A DNA stretch of 56,956 nt from Marivita sp. (GTDB lineage: Bacteria; Pseudomonadota; Alphaproteobacteria; Rhodobacterales; Rhodobacteraceae): assembly GCF_017643905.1 (NCBI RefSeq), contig NZ_JAEPMO010000005.1, positions 1-56,956 on the forward strand. Direction: 5' to 3'. Under the pieces are notes generated by a model, which worked only from the letters and a program-made list of their open reading frames with translations, was not told where the DNA came from and ran no database searches. This document shows positions 24,301 through 32,927 of this stretch, piece after piece (position 1 is the stretch's first letter; each line of letters starts with the position of its first letter). The position numbers and the translations under genes were made by a program.

Positions 24301-24920
24301 GACATCGTGACCGTATCAGCGAAATGAATGCCGACGCGCATCTCGTTGAAGATGTCCTCCATCGACCCGCCGTTCAGTTCCTTTTCCACGGCAGCCTGTG
24401 CGGCGGCCTGATCGGGGTCTGACACGGTTGCAGTGCAACCGGGGTCGGTCAGAGTGACACCCTGCGATACATCATAAGACACGTAGTAGGTCGGATCGTA
24501 TTGCAACACTTCGATGGCTTCGATCGGAACGGGTGGGATCTCGCGGAAATGGGTCGCGGTGATGAACCCTTTTTCAACGGCGATACCAATGGGACGCGGG
24601 CGCGGCATCTCGATCTTTTCGCCGTTGGAATACACGTAAAGATCGCCCTCGAACCCTTCGGGCCATTCGATCAGGTCGAACCCGAACAGCGTGTCCAGCT
24701 CGGCCTCGGTCAGTTCCCCGTCGCCGTCGGTATCAAGGCCCATGTCTTCAAGGATCAGCAGCGTGAAGAAATCGTCATAGGTCCACGTCACCGTGACCCC
24801 CGTTACCTCGCGCTGATCGTTGATTTCGAACCGCAGGGCGGTTTCGACAAAGATATGCGGATGCGCGCCAAGCGGCGCGGCGACCAGACCAAGTGCAAGG
24901 GCGCAGAGTGCTTTTTTCAT
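24279..24920 (-). CDS. DUF1007 family periplasmic protein
   Basis: A 213-residue exported protein: a signal peptide (MKKALCALALGLVAAPLGAHPHIF, cut after GAH or AAPLGA) leads to an HPHIFVE motif that begins the mature DUF1007 domain and would place a His near the N-terminus for metal binding. The domain contains TWTYDDFFTLLILEDMGLDTDGDGELT, an EF-hand-like loop DTDGDGELTEAE that could bind calcium. DUF1007 proteins are partners of NicO transporters, and the overlap with that gene here fits. Confidence 0.9.
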   Translation of the reverse strand: MKKALCALALGLVAAPLGAHPHIFVETALRFEINDQREVTGVTVTWTYDDFFTLLILEDMGLDTDGDGELTEAELDTLFGFDLIEWPEGFEGDLYVYSNGEKIEMPRPRPIGIAVEKGFITATHFREIPPVPIEAIEVLQYDPTYYVSYDVSQGVTLTDPGCTATVSDPDQAAAQAAVEKELNGGSMEDIFNEMRVGIHFADTVTMSCAPPSN

Positions 24921-24995
24921 AGAACCGGGAGGTAAGCCCCCCGGCCTGCTAAAGCAAGGTCATCCACTGCGCGGCGGCAGAGAATTGCGCAGGTC

Positions 24996-25946
24996 TCAGA
25001 CTTGGACCCGGCGAGTATCCGGGTGCAGTGATGTTCCCAGAATGTGGTCCGAGCGATGGATGACATGTCTTGCCCCGCCAACGATCAACGGATCGGGCGC
25101 TGTCGCAACAGCGAGATCCTTGCCGGGATAGTCCAGCGTCGACAGAAAATGCCGCATACAGTCAAGCCGGGCGCGTTTCTTGTCGTCGGATTTGACGATG
25201 GTCCACGGCGCGTCGGCGGTGTCGGTGTAGAAAAACATCGCCTCTTTCGCCTCGGTATAGTCGTCCCACTTATCAAGGCTCGCCTTGTCGATGGGCGACA
25301 GCTTCCATTGTTTGAGCGGATCGGTCTCGCGGCCGGCAAAGCGGCGTTTCTGTTCCGCCTGCGTGACCGAGAACCAGTATTTGTAAAGCCGAATGCCAGA
25401 CCGTGTCAGCATCCGTTCAAAATCCGGGGTCTGGCGCATAAACTCGAGATATTCGCTGGGCTCGCAAAACCCCATCACCCGCTCGACCCCGGCGCGGTTG
25501 TACCACGACCGGTCATAAAGCACGATTTCGCCCGCCGTTGGCAGATGTTCGATATAGCGCTGGTAGTACCATTGCCCGCGCTCCACGTCGGTGGGTTTGT
25601 TCAGGGCGACCACGCGCGCGGTACGCGGGTTGAGATGTTCGGTGAACCGCTTGATCGTGCCGCCCTTGCCCGCCGCATCGCGACCTTCGAAGATCATCAC
25701 GAATTTCTGGCCCGTATCCTGTGCCCAAAGCTGCACCTTCAGCAGTTCGGCCTGCAGTGCGGCTTTCTCGGCCTCATAGGTGCGGCGCGACAGGCGTGAG
25801 CAATAGGGGTATTTGCCCGACTCGAAGGCACGTCGCACATCATCGGCCGTGACCGCCTTCTGCGGTGAGACCGGAACCTCCTGGAAACCGCCGGTCGGTT
25901 GTGCGGGGGACGGTGTTTCGGCGGCGATGGCGGTGGGTGACGGCAT
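24996..25946 (-). CDS. ppk2: polyphosphate kinase 2
   Basis: A 316-residue PPK2-family enzyme that moves phosphate between polyphosphate and nucleotides. Walker A is FEGRDAAGKGGTIKR, Walker B-like YDRSWYNRAGVERVMGFC and the lid segment SVTQAEQKRRFAGRETDPLKQWKLSPID are all present, as in single-domain class I PPK2. The start at 25946 has AGGAGA upstream; the first 40 residues are a poorly conserved Pro/Ala-rich lead. It is transcribed divergently from trpA across a 152-base gap. Confidence 0.94.
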   Translation of the reverse strand: MPSPTAIAAETPSPAQPTGGFQEVPVSPQKAVTADDVRRAFESGKYPYCSRLSRRTYEAEKAALQAELLKVQLWAQDTGQKFVMIFEGRDAAGKGGTIKRFTEHLNPRTARVVALNKPTDVERGQWYYQRYIEHLPTAGEIVLYDRSWYNRAGVERVMGFCEPSEYLEFMRQTPDFERMLTRSGIRLYKYWFSVTQAEQKRRFAGRETDPLKQWKLSPIDKASLDKWDDYTEAKEAMFFYTDTADAPWTIVKSDDKKRARLDCMRHFLSTLDYPGKDLAVATAPDPLIVGGARHVIHRSDHILGTSLHPDTRRVQV

Positions 25947-26098
25947 GCAAATCTCCTGGTCCTGAATGTGGTCTTGAGGCGCATGGTAACAGGATTGTAA
26001 AAAGGTCTCTTTGACACGCATCAAAATCAGACCGCCTTGCCCCATTGATTTTCCCGCGCAACTCCGGCAATCGGGTCCGACCAGTTCAGGAGACCGCC

Positions 26099-26890
26099 AT
26101 GACCCGTATCGACGCCAAATTCGCAGAGCTGCGCACAGCCGGCAAAAAGGCTTTTGTGTCCTACGTGATGGCAGGCGATCCCGACTTCGACACCTCGCTC
26201 GAGTTGGTCAAGGGCTTGCCGGGCGCGGGTGTGGACATCATAGAACTGGGTCTGCCCTTTACCGATCCGATGGCGGATGGCAGCACCATCCAGCTGGCCG
26301 GCCAGCGTGCGCTCGAAGGTGGCATGACGCTAGACCGGACGCTGGAACTGGCACGCATCTTCCGCGAAGGCGACAACACCACGCCCATCGTGATGATGGG
26401 CTACTACAACCCGATCTATTCTCGCGGAGTGGACCTGTTCCTGACCCAGGCCAAAGAGGCGGGCATCGACGGTCTGATCATCGTCGACCTCCCGCCCGAG
26501 GAAGACGATGAACTGTGTATCCCGGCGCAGGCGGCTGGGTTGAACTTCATCCGTCTGGCCACCCCCACCACCGATGACAAACGCCTGCCCAAGGTGCTCG
26601 AGAACACCTCGGGTTTTGTCTATTACGTGTCGATCACCGGCATCACTGGTGCCGCCGAGGCGCAGGCCGCCGATGTCGGCCCCGAAGTGGCGCGGATCAA
26701 ATCGCAGACCGATCTGCCCGTCATCGTGGGTTTCGGCATCAAGACACCCGACGCCTCGCAGACGATTGCGAGCGTTGCCGATGGTTGTGTTGTCGGCTCG
26801 GCCATCGTGGCGGAACTGGCCAGCGGCAAACCGGTGAGCGACGTTCTGGCCTTCGTCAAAACGCTCGCGGACGGCGCGCACCGCGCCTGA
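26099..26890 (+). CDS. trpA: tryptophan synthase alpha subunit
   Basis: A 263-residue TIM-barrel enzyme that cleaves indole-3-glycerol phosphate to indole. Catalytic Glu49 (DIIELGLPF) and Asp60 (TDPMADG) are in place, and the phosphate-binding end includes [10 protein letters not shown] and GSAIV. The ATG at 26099 gives the usual length; AGGAG lies nearby upstream. The partner gene trpB is about 14 kb away on the opposite strand, so the two are not co-transcribed. The hydratase-like gene begins three bases after the stop. Confidence 0.96.
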   Translation: MTRIDAKFAELRTAGKKAFVSYVMAGDPDFDTSLELVKGLPGAGVDIIELGLPFTDPMADGSTIQLAGQRALEGGMTLDRTLELARIFREGDNTTPIVMMGYYNPIYSRGVDLFLTQAKEAGIDGLIIVDLPPEEDDELCIPAQAAGLNFIRLATPTTDDKRLPKVLENTSGFVYYVSITGITGAAEAQAADVGPEVARIKSQTDLPVIVGFGIKTPDASQTIASVADGCVVGSAIVAELASGKPVSDVLAFVKTLADGAHRA

Positions 26891-26893
26891 CCT

Positions 26894-27685
26894 ATGCCGG
26901 AGTTCTGGGCGGCAGATGCGTTTCATGCGGCGTTTCACGGCAACATGCAGGTGCCGCCGCTGGCCGACTCCCTGCCTGACCTGACACTTGATCAGGGCTA
27001 CCGGATCGCCTCCGAAATCCATGCCCGGCGGCTGGCGAATGGCGCAACAGTTGCGGGCCGCAAGATCGGGTTCACCAACCGGACCATCTGGCCGATCTAC
27101 AATGTCGACGCGCCTGTCTGGGGGTGGATGTATGCCAGCGGCGTACAGGACATCCCTGCCGATGGCGCGATCCCCCTGCCCGCCCTGCCGGAGCCACGGA
27201 TCGAACCGGAGATCGTGTTCGGGTTCAAAGCCTCCCCGCACCCGGACATGGACCTAACGGCATTGGCCGCGTGTATCGACTGGGTGGCGCATGGGTTCGA
27301 GATCGTGACCTCGCTCTACCCCGGCTGGCGCTTTACCGCACCCGACGCGGTGGCGGCGATGGCCATGCATGGTGCGCTTTGGGTTGGGCCGCGTCTGAAG
27401 CCATCACCGGAACGGTTCGAGGCGCTGACCACCTGCGGTGTGACCCTGACAGGACCGGAAGAAACGCTGATCGGTCATGGCGTAGACGTGTTGGGCGGAC
27501 CGCTCATGGCGCTGCACCATTTGGTTGGCGAAATCGCACGCATGCCCGACGCTGGCCCGATTCAGCCTGGTGAAGTGGTGACAACCGGAACACTCACGGA
27601 CGCACGTCCGGTCGCAGCGGGTCAGACATGGCAGACCGAATTTGACACGCCCTTGTTGCAGGGCCTGACGGTGCAGTTCACCTGA
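26894..27685 (+). CDS. 2-keto-4-pentenoate hydratase-like protein (FAH family)
   Basis: A 263-residue member of the fumarylacetoacetate hydrolase superfamily, closest in feel to MhpD/HpcG-type 2-oxo-alkenoate hydratases: the N-terminal helix-rich part is followed by GRKIGFTNRTIWPIYNVDAPVWGWMY, and a metal-binding set is formed by EPRIEPEIVFGF and a later Glu. It would add water to a 2-hydroxy-dienoate in aromatic catabolism, or act as a decarboxylase. It starts three bases after trpA and may be read through from it, though the pathways are unrelated. Confidence 0.8.
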   Translation: MPEFWAADAFHAAFHGNMQVPPLADSLPDLTLDQGYRIASEIHARRLANGATVAGRKIGFTNRTIWPIYNVDAPVWGWMYASGVQDIPADGAIPLPALPEPRIEPEIVFGFKASPHPDMDLTALAACIDWVAHGFEIVTSLYPGWRFTAPDAVAAMAMHGALWVGPRLKPSPERFEALTTCGVTLTGPEETLIGHGVDVLGGPLMALHHLVGEIARMPDAGPIQPGEVVTTGTLTDARPVAAGQTWQTEFDTPLLQGLTVQFT

Positions 27686-27796
27686 CACCCCGGCACCGGA
27701 CCCGGCGAACAGGGCCAAACGCCGTCTGGCTGCCTTTTCACCACGGGATGTTTCGTGGGCTTTGACAAAAATGCCGCGTTGCGTGAATTGAGCGCC

Positions 27797-27819
27797 ATTG
27801 GTAAAGAAAACTAACCAAT
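27797..27819. promoter_or_regulatory. ATTGGT/ACCAAT inverted repeat before lldD
   Basis: ATTGGT (27797-27802) and ACCAAT (27814-27819) form an inverted repeat 11 bases apart, 20 bases before the lldD start. GntR/FadR-type regulators of lactate genes recognise TTGGT...ACCAA sites, so this may be an operator. The spacing is wider than in the classical LldR site and no gntR gene is next to it. Confidence 0.4.
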
Positions 27820-27838
27820 ATATCCGAAAGGTCGCGCC

Positions 27839-29005
27839 ATGCCCATGATTACCGAAATCGAAGACCTCCGCCGCATCTACAAACGCAGGGTGCCCAAGAT
27901 GTTCTTTGATTACACGGAGTCGGGCAGCTGGACCGAACAGACCTTCCGCGAGAACTCGTCTGATTTTGACAAGATCTATCTGCGCCAGCGCGTGGCCATC
28001 GATATGGAAGGGCGCAAGACCGCGTCGAAAATGATCGGTCAGGATGTGGCGATGCCCGTGGCGCTCGCCCCGGTGGGGCTGACCGGCATGCAGCATTTCG
28101 ACGGTGAGATCAAAGCGGCCAAGGCAGCGGAAAAGTTCGGCGTGCCCTACTCGCTCAGCACCATGTCCATCTGTTCGATCGAGGACGTGGCCGAGAACAC
28201 GTCAAAGCCGTTCTGGATGCAGGTTTACACGCTCAAAGACGACGATTTCATGCAGCGTCTGTTCGACCGGGCAAAAGCCGCCAAATGTTCGGCGGCCATC
28301 ATCACGGTTGATCTGCAACTGCTTGGGCAGCGGCACAAGGATGTGAAAAACGGCCTCAGCGCCCCGCCCAAACTGACACCTGCCTCGGTCGCCAACATGA
28401 TGACAAAGGTGCAGTGGGGTCTGGGCATGCTTCAGACCAAACGGCGGTTCTTCGGCAATATCGTGGGCCATGCGAAGGGCGTCAAAGACCCGTCCTCGCT
28501 GACCTCATGGACGGCGCAGGCGTTCGACCAGTCGCTGAACTGGGACCGTATTCGCGAATTCAGCAAGATGTGGGACGGCCCGCTCATCATCAAGGGCATC
28601 ATGGACCCGCGCGATGCGTTGGAGGCGCTGAATGTCGGGGCCGATGCCATCGTCGTGTCAAACCACGGCGGCCGACAGCTTGATGGCGCGCTCTCGTCGA
28701 TCCGGGCACTGGAGCCAATCCTGGATGCGGTGGGCGACAAGATCGAAGTGCATCTCGACAGTGGCATCCGCTCTGGCCAGGACGTGCTCAAGGCGCTCGC
28801 GATGGGGGCCAAGGGCACCTATATCGGTCGCGCCTATGTCTATGGTCTGGGGGCCAAGGGGCAACAGGGTGTGACTGACGCGCTGAACGTCATCCACAAA
28901 GAGCTTGAGATGTCGATGGGGCTATGCGGGCGGACGGATGTCAAAACGCTGGACCGCGACATCCTGATGGTTCCCAAGGGTTTCTCTGGCGATTGGGACG
29001 CGTAA
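27839..29005 (+). CDS. lldD: FMN-dependent L-lactate dehydrogenase / alpha-hydroxy-acid oxidase
   Basis: A 388-residue FMN enzyme that oxidises L-lactate to pyruvate, passing electrons to the membrane quinone pool. Visible family segments are ALAPVGLTGMQHFDGE, FWMQVYTLKD, the flavin-binding Lys in LIIKGIMDPRDA, and the active-site run VSNHGGRQLDGALSS whose His and Arg bind substrate; GGIRSG-like DSGIRSGQDVLKALAMGAKGTYIGRAY binds the FMN phosphate. AAAGG lies before the ATG. Use of another 2-hydroxy acid such as glycolate cannot be excluded. Confidence 0.9.
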   Translation: MPMITEIEDLRRIYKRRVPKMFFDYTESGSWTEQTFRENSSDFDKIYLRQRVAIDMEGRKTASKMIGQDVAMPVALAPVGLTGMQHFDGEIKAAKAAEKFGVPYSLSTMSICSIEDVAENTSKPFWMQVYTLKDDDFMQRLFDRAKAAKCSAAIITVDLQLLGQRHKDVKNGLSAPPKLTPASVANMMTKVQWGLGMLQTKRRFFGNIVGHAKGVKDPSSLTSWTAQAFDQSLNWDRIREFSKMWDGPLIIKGIMDPRDALEALNVGADAIVVSNHGGRQLDGALSSIRALEPILDAVGDKIEVHLDSGIRSGQDVLKALAMGAKGTYIGRAYVYGLGAKGQQGVTDALNVIHKELEMSMGLCGRTDVKTLDRDILMVPKGFSGDWDA

Positions 29006-29018
29006 GACACGCGGTATC

Positions 29019-29130
29019 GTCATCCTCGGGTGTGACCCGAGGATCTTCCAATAATGCAGTCCCGTCATCCTCGGGCAAAGACCCGAGGACCTCTGTCCAA
29101 AGAGATCCTCGGGTCAGGCCCGAGGATGAC
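29019..29130. repeat. three copies of a CCTCGGG palindromic repeat
   Basis: Three hairpin-forming units lie in tandem after lldD: 29019-29046, 29064-29094 and 29102-29130. Each has arms of ATCCTCGGG and CCCGAGGA(T) around a five- to six-base spacer; the third is in opposite orientation. Palindromes of this type are dispersed through many alphaproteobacterial genomes, where they act like REP elements. They may also end lldD transcription. Confidence 0.8.
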
Positions 29131-29453
29131 CTCAATATCGGAGTAGAAGCGGCGCCGCCCTTTGGCCTGACCGTACTCTCATTCCACCGGGGCTTCCCCC
29201 GTGACCTGTGCCCCTATGGGGCCTGCTGAAACCGGTTTCTCAGGGTCGGCCCATATGGGCATCTGAGAGAAGATCAGCTCAAATGTCGCGGCCTGGGAGT
29301 GACCCTACCCGCTCGATGCGCATCGTGGGCGGAGGTATGGCCGAAGGCTGGTTAAGGGATCGAAAACCAACCGTACGGTGAACGGTTTTGCGAAAGACCA
29401 GCCACACGGTGTTCTGACTTCCCGTGGTCCGCGTTCCATGACAGGGTTGGATC
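29131..29453. other. non-coding stretch with a hairpin before a MATE gene
   Basis: No gene is supported. A stem-loop at 29238-29268 pairs TCTCAG with CTGAGA around the palindrome GCCCATATGGGC (29249-29260). The rest has no clear motif. The hairpin is about 190 bases before the MATE start and could be a small terminator or part of a longer leader. Confidence 0.4.
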
Positions 29454-30854
29454 ATGTCCGATCAGGCCGTATTCCTCAAAGGCAATCTCTTTCGCCATAT
29501 CTCGGTGATGTCGCTGACCGCCTCTGTCGGCCTGATGGCGGTGTTCGCGGTCGATTTCGTCGACATGATCTTCATCTCCATGCTGGGCAAAGAGGAATTG
29601 GCCGCCGCAGTCGGCTACGCAGGTGCAATCCTGTTCTTCACCACATCCTTCAACATTGGCATCGCCATCGCAGCCGGTGCGTTGGTGGCGCAGGCCTTGG
29701 GCGCAGGTGACGAAGAGCTGGCGCGACAACGGGCGTCAAACGCGCTTGTGGCCGGCGTGGTCTTTGCCGCGCTCTTTGCCGTGCTGGTCTGGCAGAACCT
29801 CAGACTGCTGGTCGGTTTGCTGGGCGCCACTAGAGAGACCGCAGAGCTGGCGGTGCACTACCTGCAAATCATTGTCCCGTCCTTGCCCATTCTTCTGATC
29901 GGCATGGCCGGTGGCGCCATTCTGCGGGCCCATGGAGACGCACGCCGGGCGATGACCGCCACAGTGGCCGGTGGTTTGGTGAATGCGGCCGTCGCGCCAA
30001 TCCTGATTTTCACCTTCGGGTTGGAACTGACCGGCGCTGCACTTGGGTCCGTGCTGGCCCGGATCACGATTGCCGGATTGGCCCTCGTGCCGATCTTTCA
30101 GCATCACGGCGGGCTCAGCAGACCGCGTCTGGATGGGTTTTTCAAAGATTTAACCCCAATTCTTGCCATTTCGCTGCCCGCGATCCTGACCCAGCTGGCC
30201 ACTCCGGTTGGACAGGCCTGGGTGACGCGATCCATGGCGGAGTACGGCGAAGAGGCCGTCGCGGGGATGGCGATCATTGGCCGCCTCACGCCGATTGCCT
30301 TTGGCACCATATTTGCGCTGTCCGGGGCCGTCGGCCCGATCATTGGGCAGAATTACGGTGCACGGGATTTCACTCGTGTTCGACGGGCGCTTTATGATGC
30401 GCTTCTATTCACCGGGATCGTGGTGGTTGTTGCGACGGTGATCCTGTTCTTCCTGCGTGGTCATATCGCGGCGTTGTTCAATGCCGAAGGCGTGTCACTT
30501 TCGCTGATTTTCCTGTTCTGCGGACCACTGGCGCTGGCGTTTTTCTTCAACGGAATGCTGTTCGTGTCGAACGCCTGTTTCAACAATCTGGGGCGCCCGT
30601 TTTATTCGACATGGCTCAACTGGGGACGGCATACTTTGGGAACCATCCCGCTGGTCTGGTTGGGGTCGATCCTTTTCGGAGCACCCGGCGTTTTGATCGG
30701 ACAGGCCACGGGAGGGGTACTGTTCGGGGTGCTTTCCGTCATCCTTGTGCGCCGCACAATCGATGCGGTCGAGGCGCAAGGCGAGTCACCCAAAGGCCCG
30801 CGTCTGTTTCAACGGCAAGCCCGTCAGATCGCGCTGTTTTTCGCGCGGCGCTAG
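29454..30854 (+). CDS. MATE family efflux transporter
   Basis: A 466-residue multidrug exporter with twelve predicted helices. The first helices carry SVGLMAVFAVDFVDMIFISMLGKEELAAAVGYA, and the second half repeats the pattern at AISLPAILTQLATPVGQAWVTRSMAEYGEEAVAGMAIIG. It is distinct in sequence from the NorM-like copy at 21937 and closer to the DinF-like branch of the family. It converges on the MFS gene; the two stop codons overlap by four bases. The long 448-base upstream gap holds repeats but no regulator gene. Confidence 0.92.
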   Translation: MSDQAVFLKGNLFRHISVMSLTASVGLMAVFAVDFVDMIFISMLGKEELAAAVGYAGAILFFTTSFNIGIAIAAGALVAQALGAGDEELARQRASNALVAGVVFAALFAVLVWQNLRLLVGLLGATRETAELAVHYLQIIVPSLPILLIGMAGGAILRAHGDARRAMTATVAGGLVNAAVAPILIFTFGLELTGAALGSVLARITIAGLALVPIFQHHGGLSRPRLDGFFKDLTPILAISLPAILTQLATPVGQAWVTRSMAEYGEEAVAGMAIIGRLTPIAFGTIFALSGAVGPIIGQNYGARDFTRVRRALYDALLFTGIVVVVATVILFFLRGHIAALFNAEGVSLSLIFLFCGPLALAFFFNGMLFVSNACFNNLGRPFYSTWLNWGRHTLGTIPLVWLGSILFGAPGVLIGQATGGVLFGVLSVILVRRTIDAVEAQGESPKGPRLFQRQARQIALFFARR

Positions 30855-32002
30855 GCTGCAGACCGGCGCGACAGCACGGGCACCAGCAGCAATGGCACAG
30901 CGAACAGAATGCCGCCGATGGTCAGGAACGAGGTCGCCAAGCCAAAACCTTCCGACAGGAAGCCCATCATCGGCGGGCCAATGAAGAACCCGGCATAGCC
31001 AACAACCGAGATTCGCGAAATCGCGTGGCTGCGGTATCGGTTTGGCACCATCCGACCGATCCAGGCATAGGCCATCGGTGCCATAACAGACACGCCAAGA
31101 CCTAGGATCGAGAACCCGACATAGGCCACACCCAAAGACGGCGCGGTGGCCGCGATGCAGGCACCGATTCCCGCCGTGACCGCCGCCCAGCGGATCACCA
31201 TCCGCTCCGACACGCGATTGGCCACAACCTGACCCGCCAACCGACCGACGGCCATGGTGATACCCAGCAGAGCCGGTCCAAGCGCGCCCTGCGCCGCACC
31301 GGCCCCCAGGTTGCGTTCGAGATGCAGCGCAGACCAACCTTCGGTCGCCTGTTCCGACATGAAGGCGATCAGGATGATCATCCCGCCGGGCAAAAGCAGT
31401 GTCCAAGGCAGCGGGGCGACCTCAACCCCGTCCGCTTCGTGTTCGGCATCGCCCACCGGAGCAGCAAACGCTTGCAGCATCAGCACACCGATCACCAGAC
31501 CACCCCCGGTGAGGATCGCCGCCGGTCCCAAGCCCACTTCCCGCGCGAACCCGGTGGCAAGGGCACAGATCGCGTAGGCCACGGAAAACACAGCGTGGTT
31601 CAGGTTCATCAGGCTGCGCCCCACCTGCGCCTCGAGCGCGCTGACCCGGGCGTTCATTGCCACATCAAGCGTGCCCGAGGTCATCGTCACCCCCAGCATC
31701 GCCAGTGTGAATGTCACCCCAGTGGTTGTGTGCCCCGGAAGCAACGTGGCCACTGCCAGCAGCGCGGTCAGCACGCCCAGCGCCCGCGCCCCCAGTCCGC
31801 GCTCGGCCAGAGGGGCCAGCCACATCGCCATGACGGCCCCGATCGACGTGATCAAAAGCGCCAGCCCGAACTGCCCGTCCGACAGCCCGACCTGCGGCTT
31901 GAGCACCGGCACAAGCGCGGCAAAACTGCCCCAGAACACGCCCACGGCAGCAAATCCGGCGGCGGGGCCGCGACTGATATAGAGATCACGCAAAAGGCTC
32001 AT
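30851..32002 (-). CDS. major facilitator superfamily transporter
   Basis: A 383-residue membrane protein with about twelve helices in two halves, matching MFS members of the YbjJ-like group. Conserved loop material appears as APLAERGLGARALG after helix 2, the MFS signature region between helices 2 and 3. The start at 32002 is chosen for its GGAGCG ribosome site; the longer frame to 32053 lacks one. Substrate unknown; sugars, sugar derivatives or drugs are all possible. Confidence 0.88.
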   Translation of the reverse strand: MSLLRDLYISRGPAAGFAAVGVFWGSFAALVPVLKPQVGLSDGQFGLALLITSIGAVMAMWLAPLAERGLGARALGVLTALLAVATLLPGHTTTGVTFTLAMLGVTMTSGTLDVAMNARVSALEAQVGRSLMNLNHAVFSVAYAICALATGFAREVGLGPAAILTGGGLVIGVLMLQAFAAPVGDAEHEADGVEVAPLPWTLLLPGGMIILIAFMSEQATEGWSALHLERNLGAGAAQGALGPALLGITMAVGRLAGQVVANRVSERMVIRWAAVTAGIGACIAATAPSLGVAYVGFSILGLGVSVMAPMAYAWIGRMVPNRYRSHAISRISVVGYAGFFIGPPMMGFLSEGFGLATSFLTIGGILFAVPLLLVPVLSRRSAA

Positions 32003-32173
32003 GTCGCGCTCCGTGCCACGGCGCTGAGCGGCGGTCCAGCCCACAAACGGCACATTTCAGGCGGAATCTGCAACCTAGGCTCTTGCTCTGCACGGGAATC
32101 CGGTCTATCGCGCGGGCTTCATGTGGGGTGACAGCCTTGGAGGCACCCTGCCCTTACAATTTGGAGAATTATC

Positions 32174-32797
32174 ATGGCTGGAGAGATTCCTGATCTCGTA
32201 GCTCTGGAACGGACGGGGACAGGCAAGGGCGCCGCTCGTCAGGCACGCCGCGACGGCATGGTTCCGGGGATTGTTTTTGGTGGCGAGAAAGACCCGCTTC
32301 CGATCAACCTTCCGTTCAACAAGCTGTTGCAGCGTCTGAAGAAAGGCCGCTTCAAGTCGACGCTGTTCAACCTCAAGGTTGAAGGCCACGAAGACGTGCG
32401 CGTGATCTGCCGCGATGTGCAGCGCGATGTCGTCAAGGACCTGCCGACTCACGTCGACCTGATGCGCCTGCGCCGCACCACCAAGATCAACCTGTTCATC
32501 CCGGTTGAATTCATCAACGAAGGGTCCGCACCGGGCCTCAAGCGCGGCGGCGTTCTGACCGTTGTGCGTCCCGAGGTTGAACTGGTTGTGACAGCGGGTG
32601 ACATCCCCGAGAAGGTGACCGTCGATCTCGCCGGCCTGAACATCGGTGACACCGTGACCATTTCTGACGTCACACTGCCTGAAGGCACCAAGCCGACCAT
32701 CGACCGCGATTTCGTGATCGCAAACATCTCGGCCCCGTCGGGTCTGCGCTCTGCAGACAATGACGCGGATGACGACGCGGAAGAAACAGAAGAGTAA
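32174..32797 (+). CDS. rplY: 50S ribosomal protein L25/general stress protein Ctc
   Basis: A 207-residue L25 of the long Ctc type that binds 5S rRNA in the central protuberance. The N-terminal L25 domain includes [30 protein letters not shown], and the C-terminal TL5-like beta domain includes [14 protein letters not shown] and [16 protein letters not shown]. The tail is acidic ([13 protein letters not shown]). A strong terminator follows. In related genomes rplY often lies near pth, which is 4 kb downstream here with four genes inserted. Confidence 0.96.
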   Translation: MAGEIPDLVALERTGTGKGAARQARRDGMVPGIVFGGEKDPLPINLPFNKLLQRLKKGRFKSTLFNLKVEGHEDVRVICRDVQRDVVKDLPTHVDLMRLRRTTKINLFIPVEFINEGSAPGLKRGGVLTVVRPEVELVVTAGDIPEKVTVDLAGLNIGDTVTISDVTLPEGTKPTIDRDFVIANISAPSGLRSADNDADDDAEETEE

Positions 32798-32823
32798 TCC
32801 CGACACCTCGACGGGTTTCTGGC

Positions 32824-32853
32824 GGCCTCACCCAAGCGGGTGGGGCCGTTTTC
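32824..32853 (+). terminator. rho-independent terminator of rplY
   Basis: GGCCTCACCC (32824-32833) pairs with GGGTGGGGCC (32838-32847), with one G-T wobble, across a four-base loop. A T-rich stretch (GTTTTCG) follows at once. It lies 27 bases after the rplY stop. Confidence 0.85.
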
Positions 32854-32927
32854 GTTTCGGGCTATGCGGAAACCGCGATTGGCCATAGGATCAGCATATT
32901 GATGTTGTTGATTTCAGGGGTCTTGTC

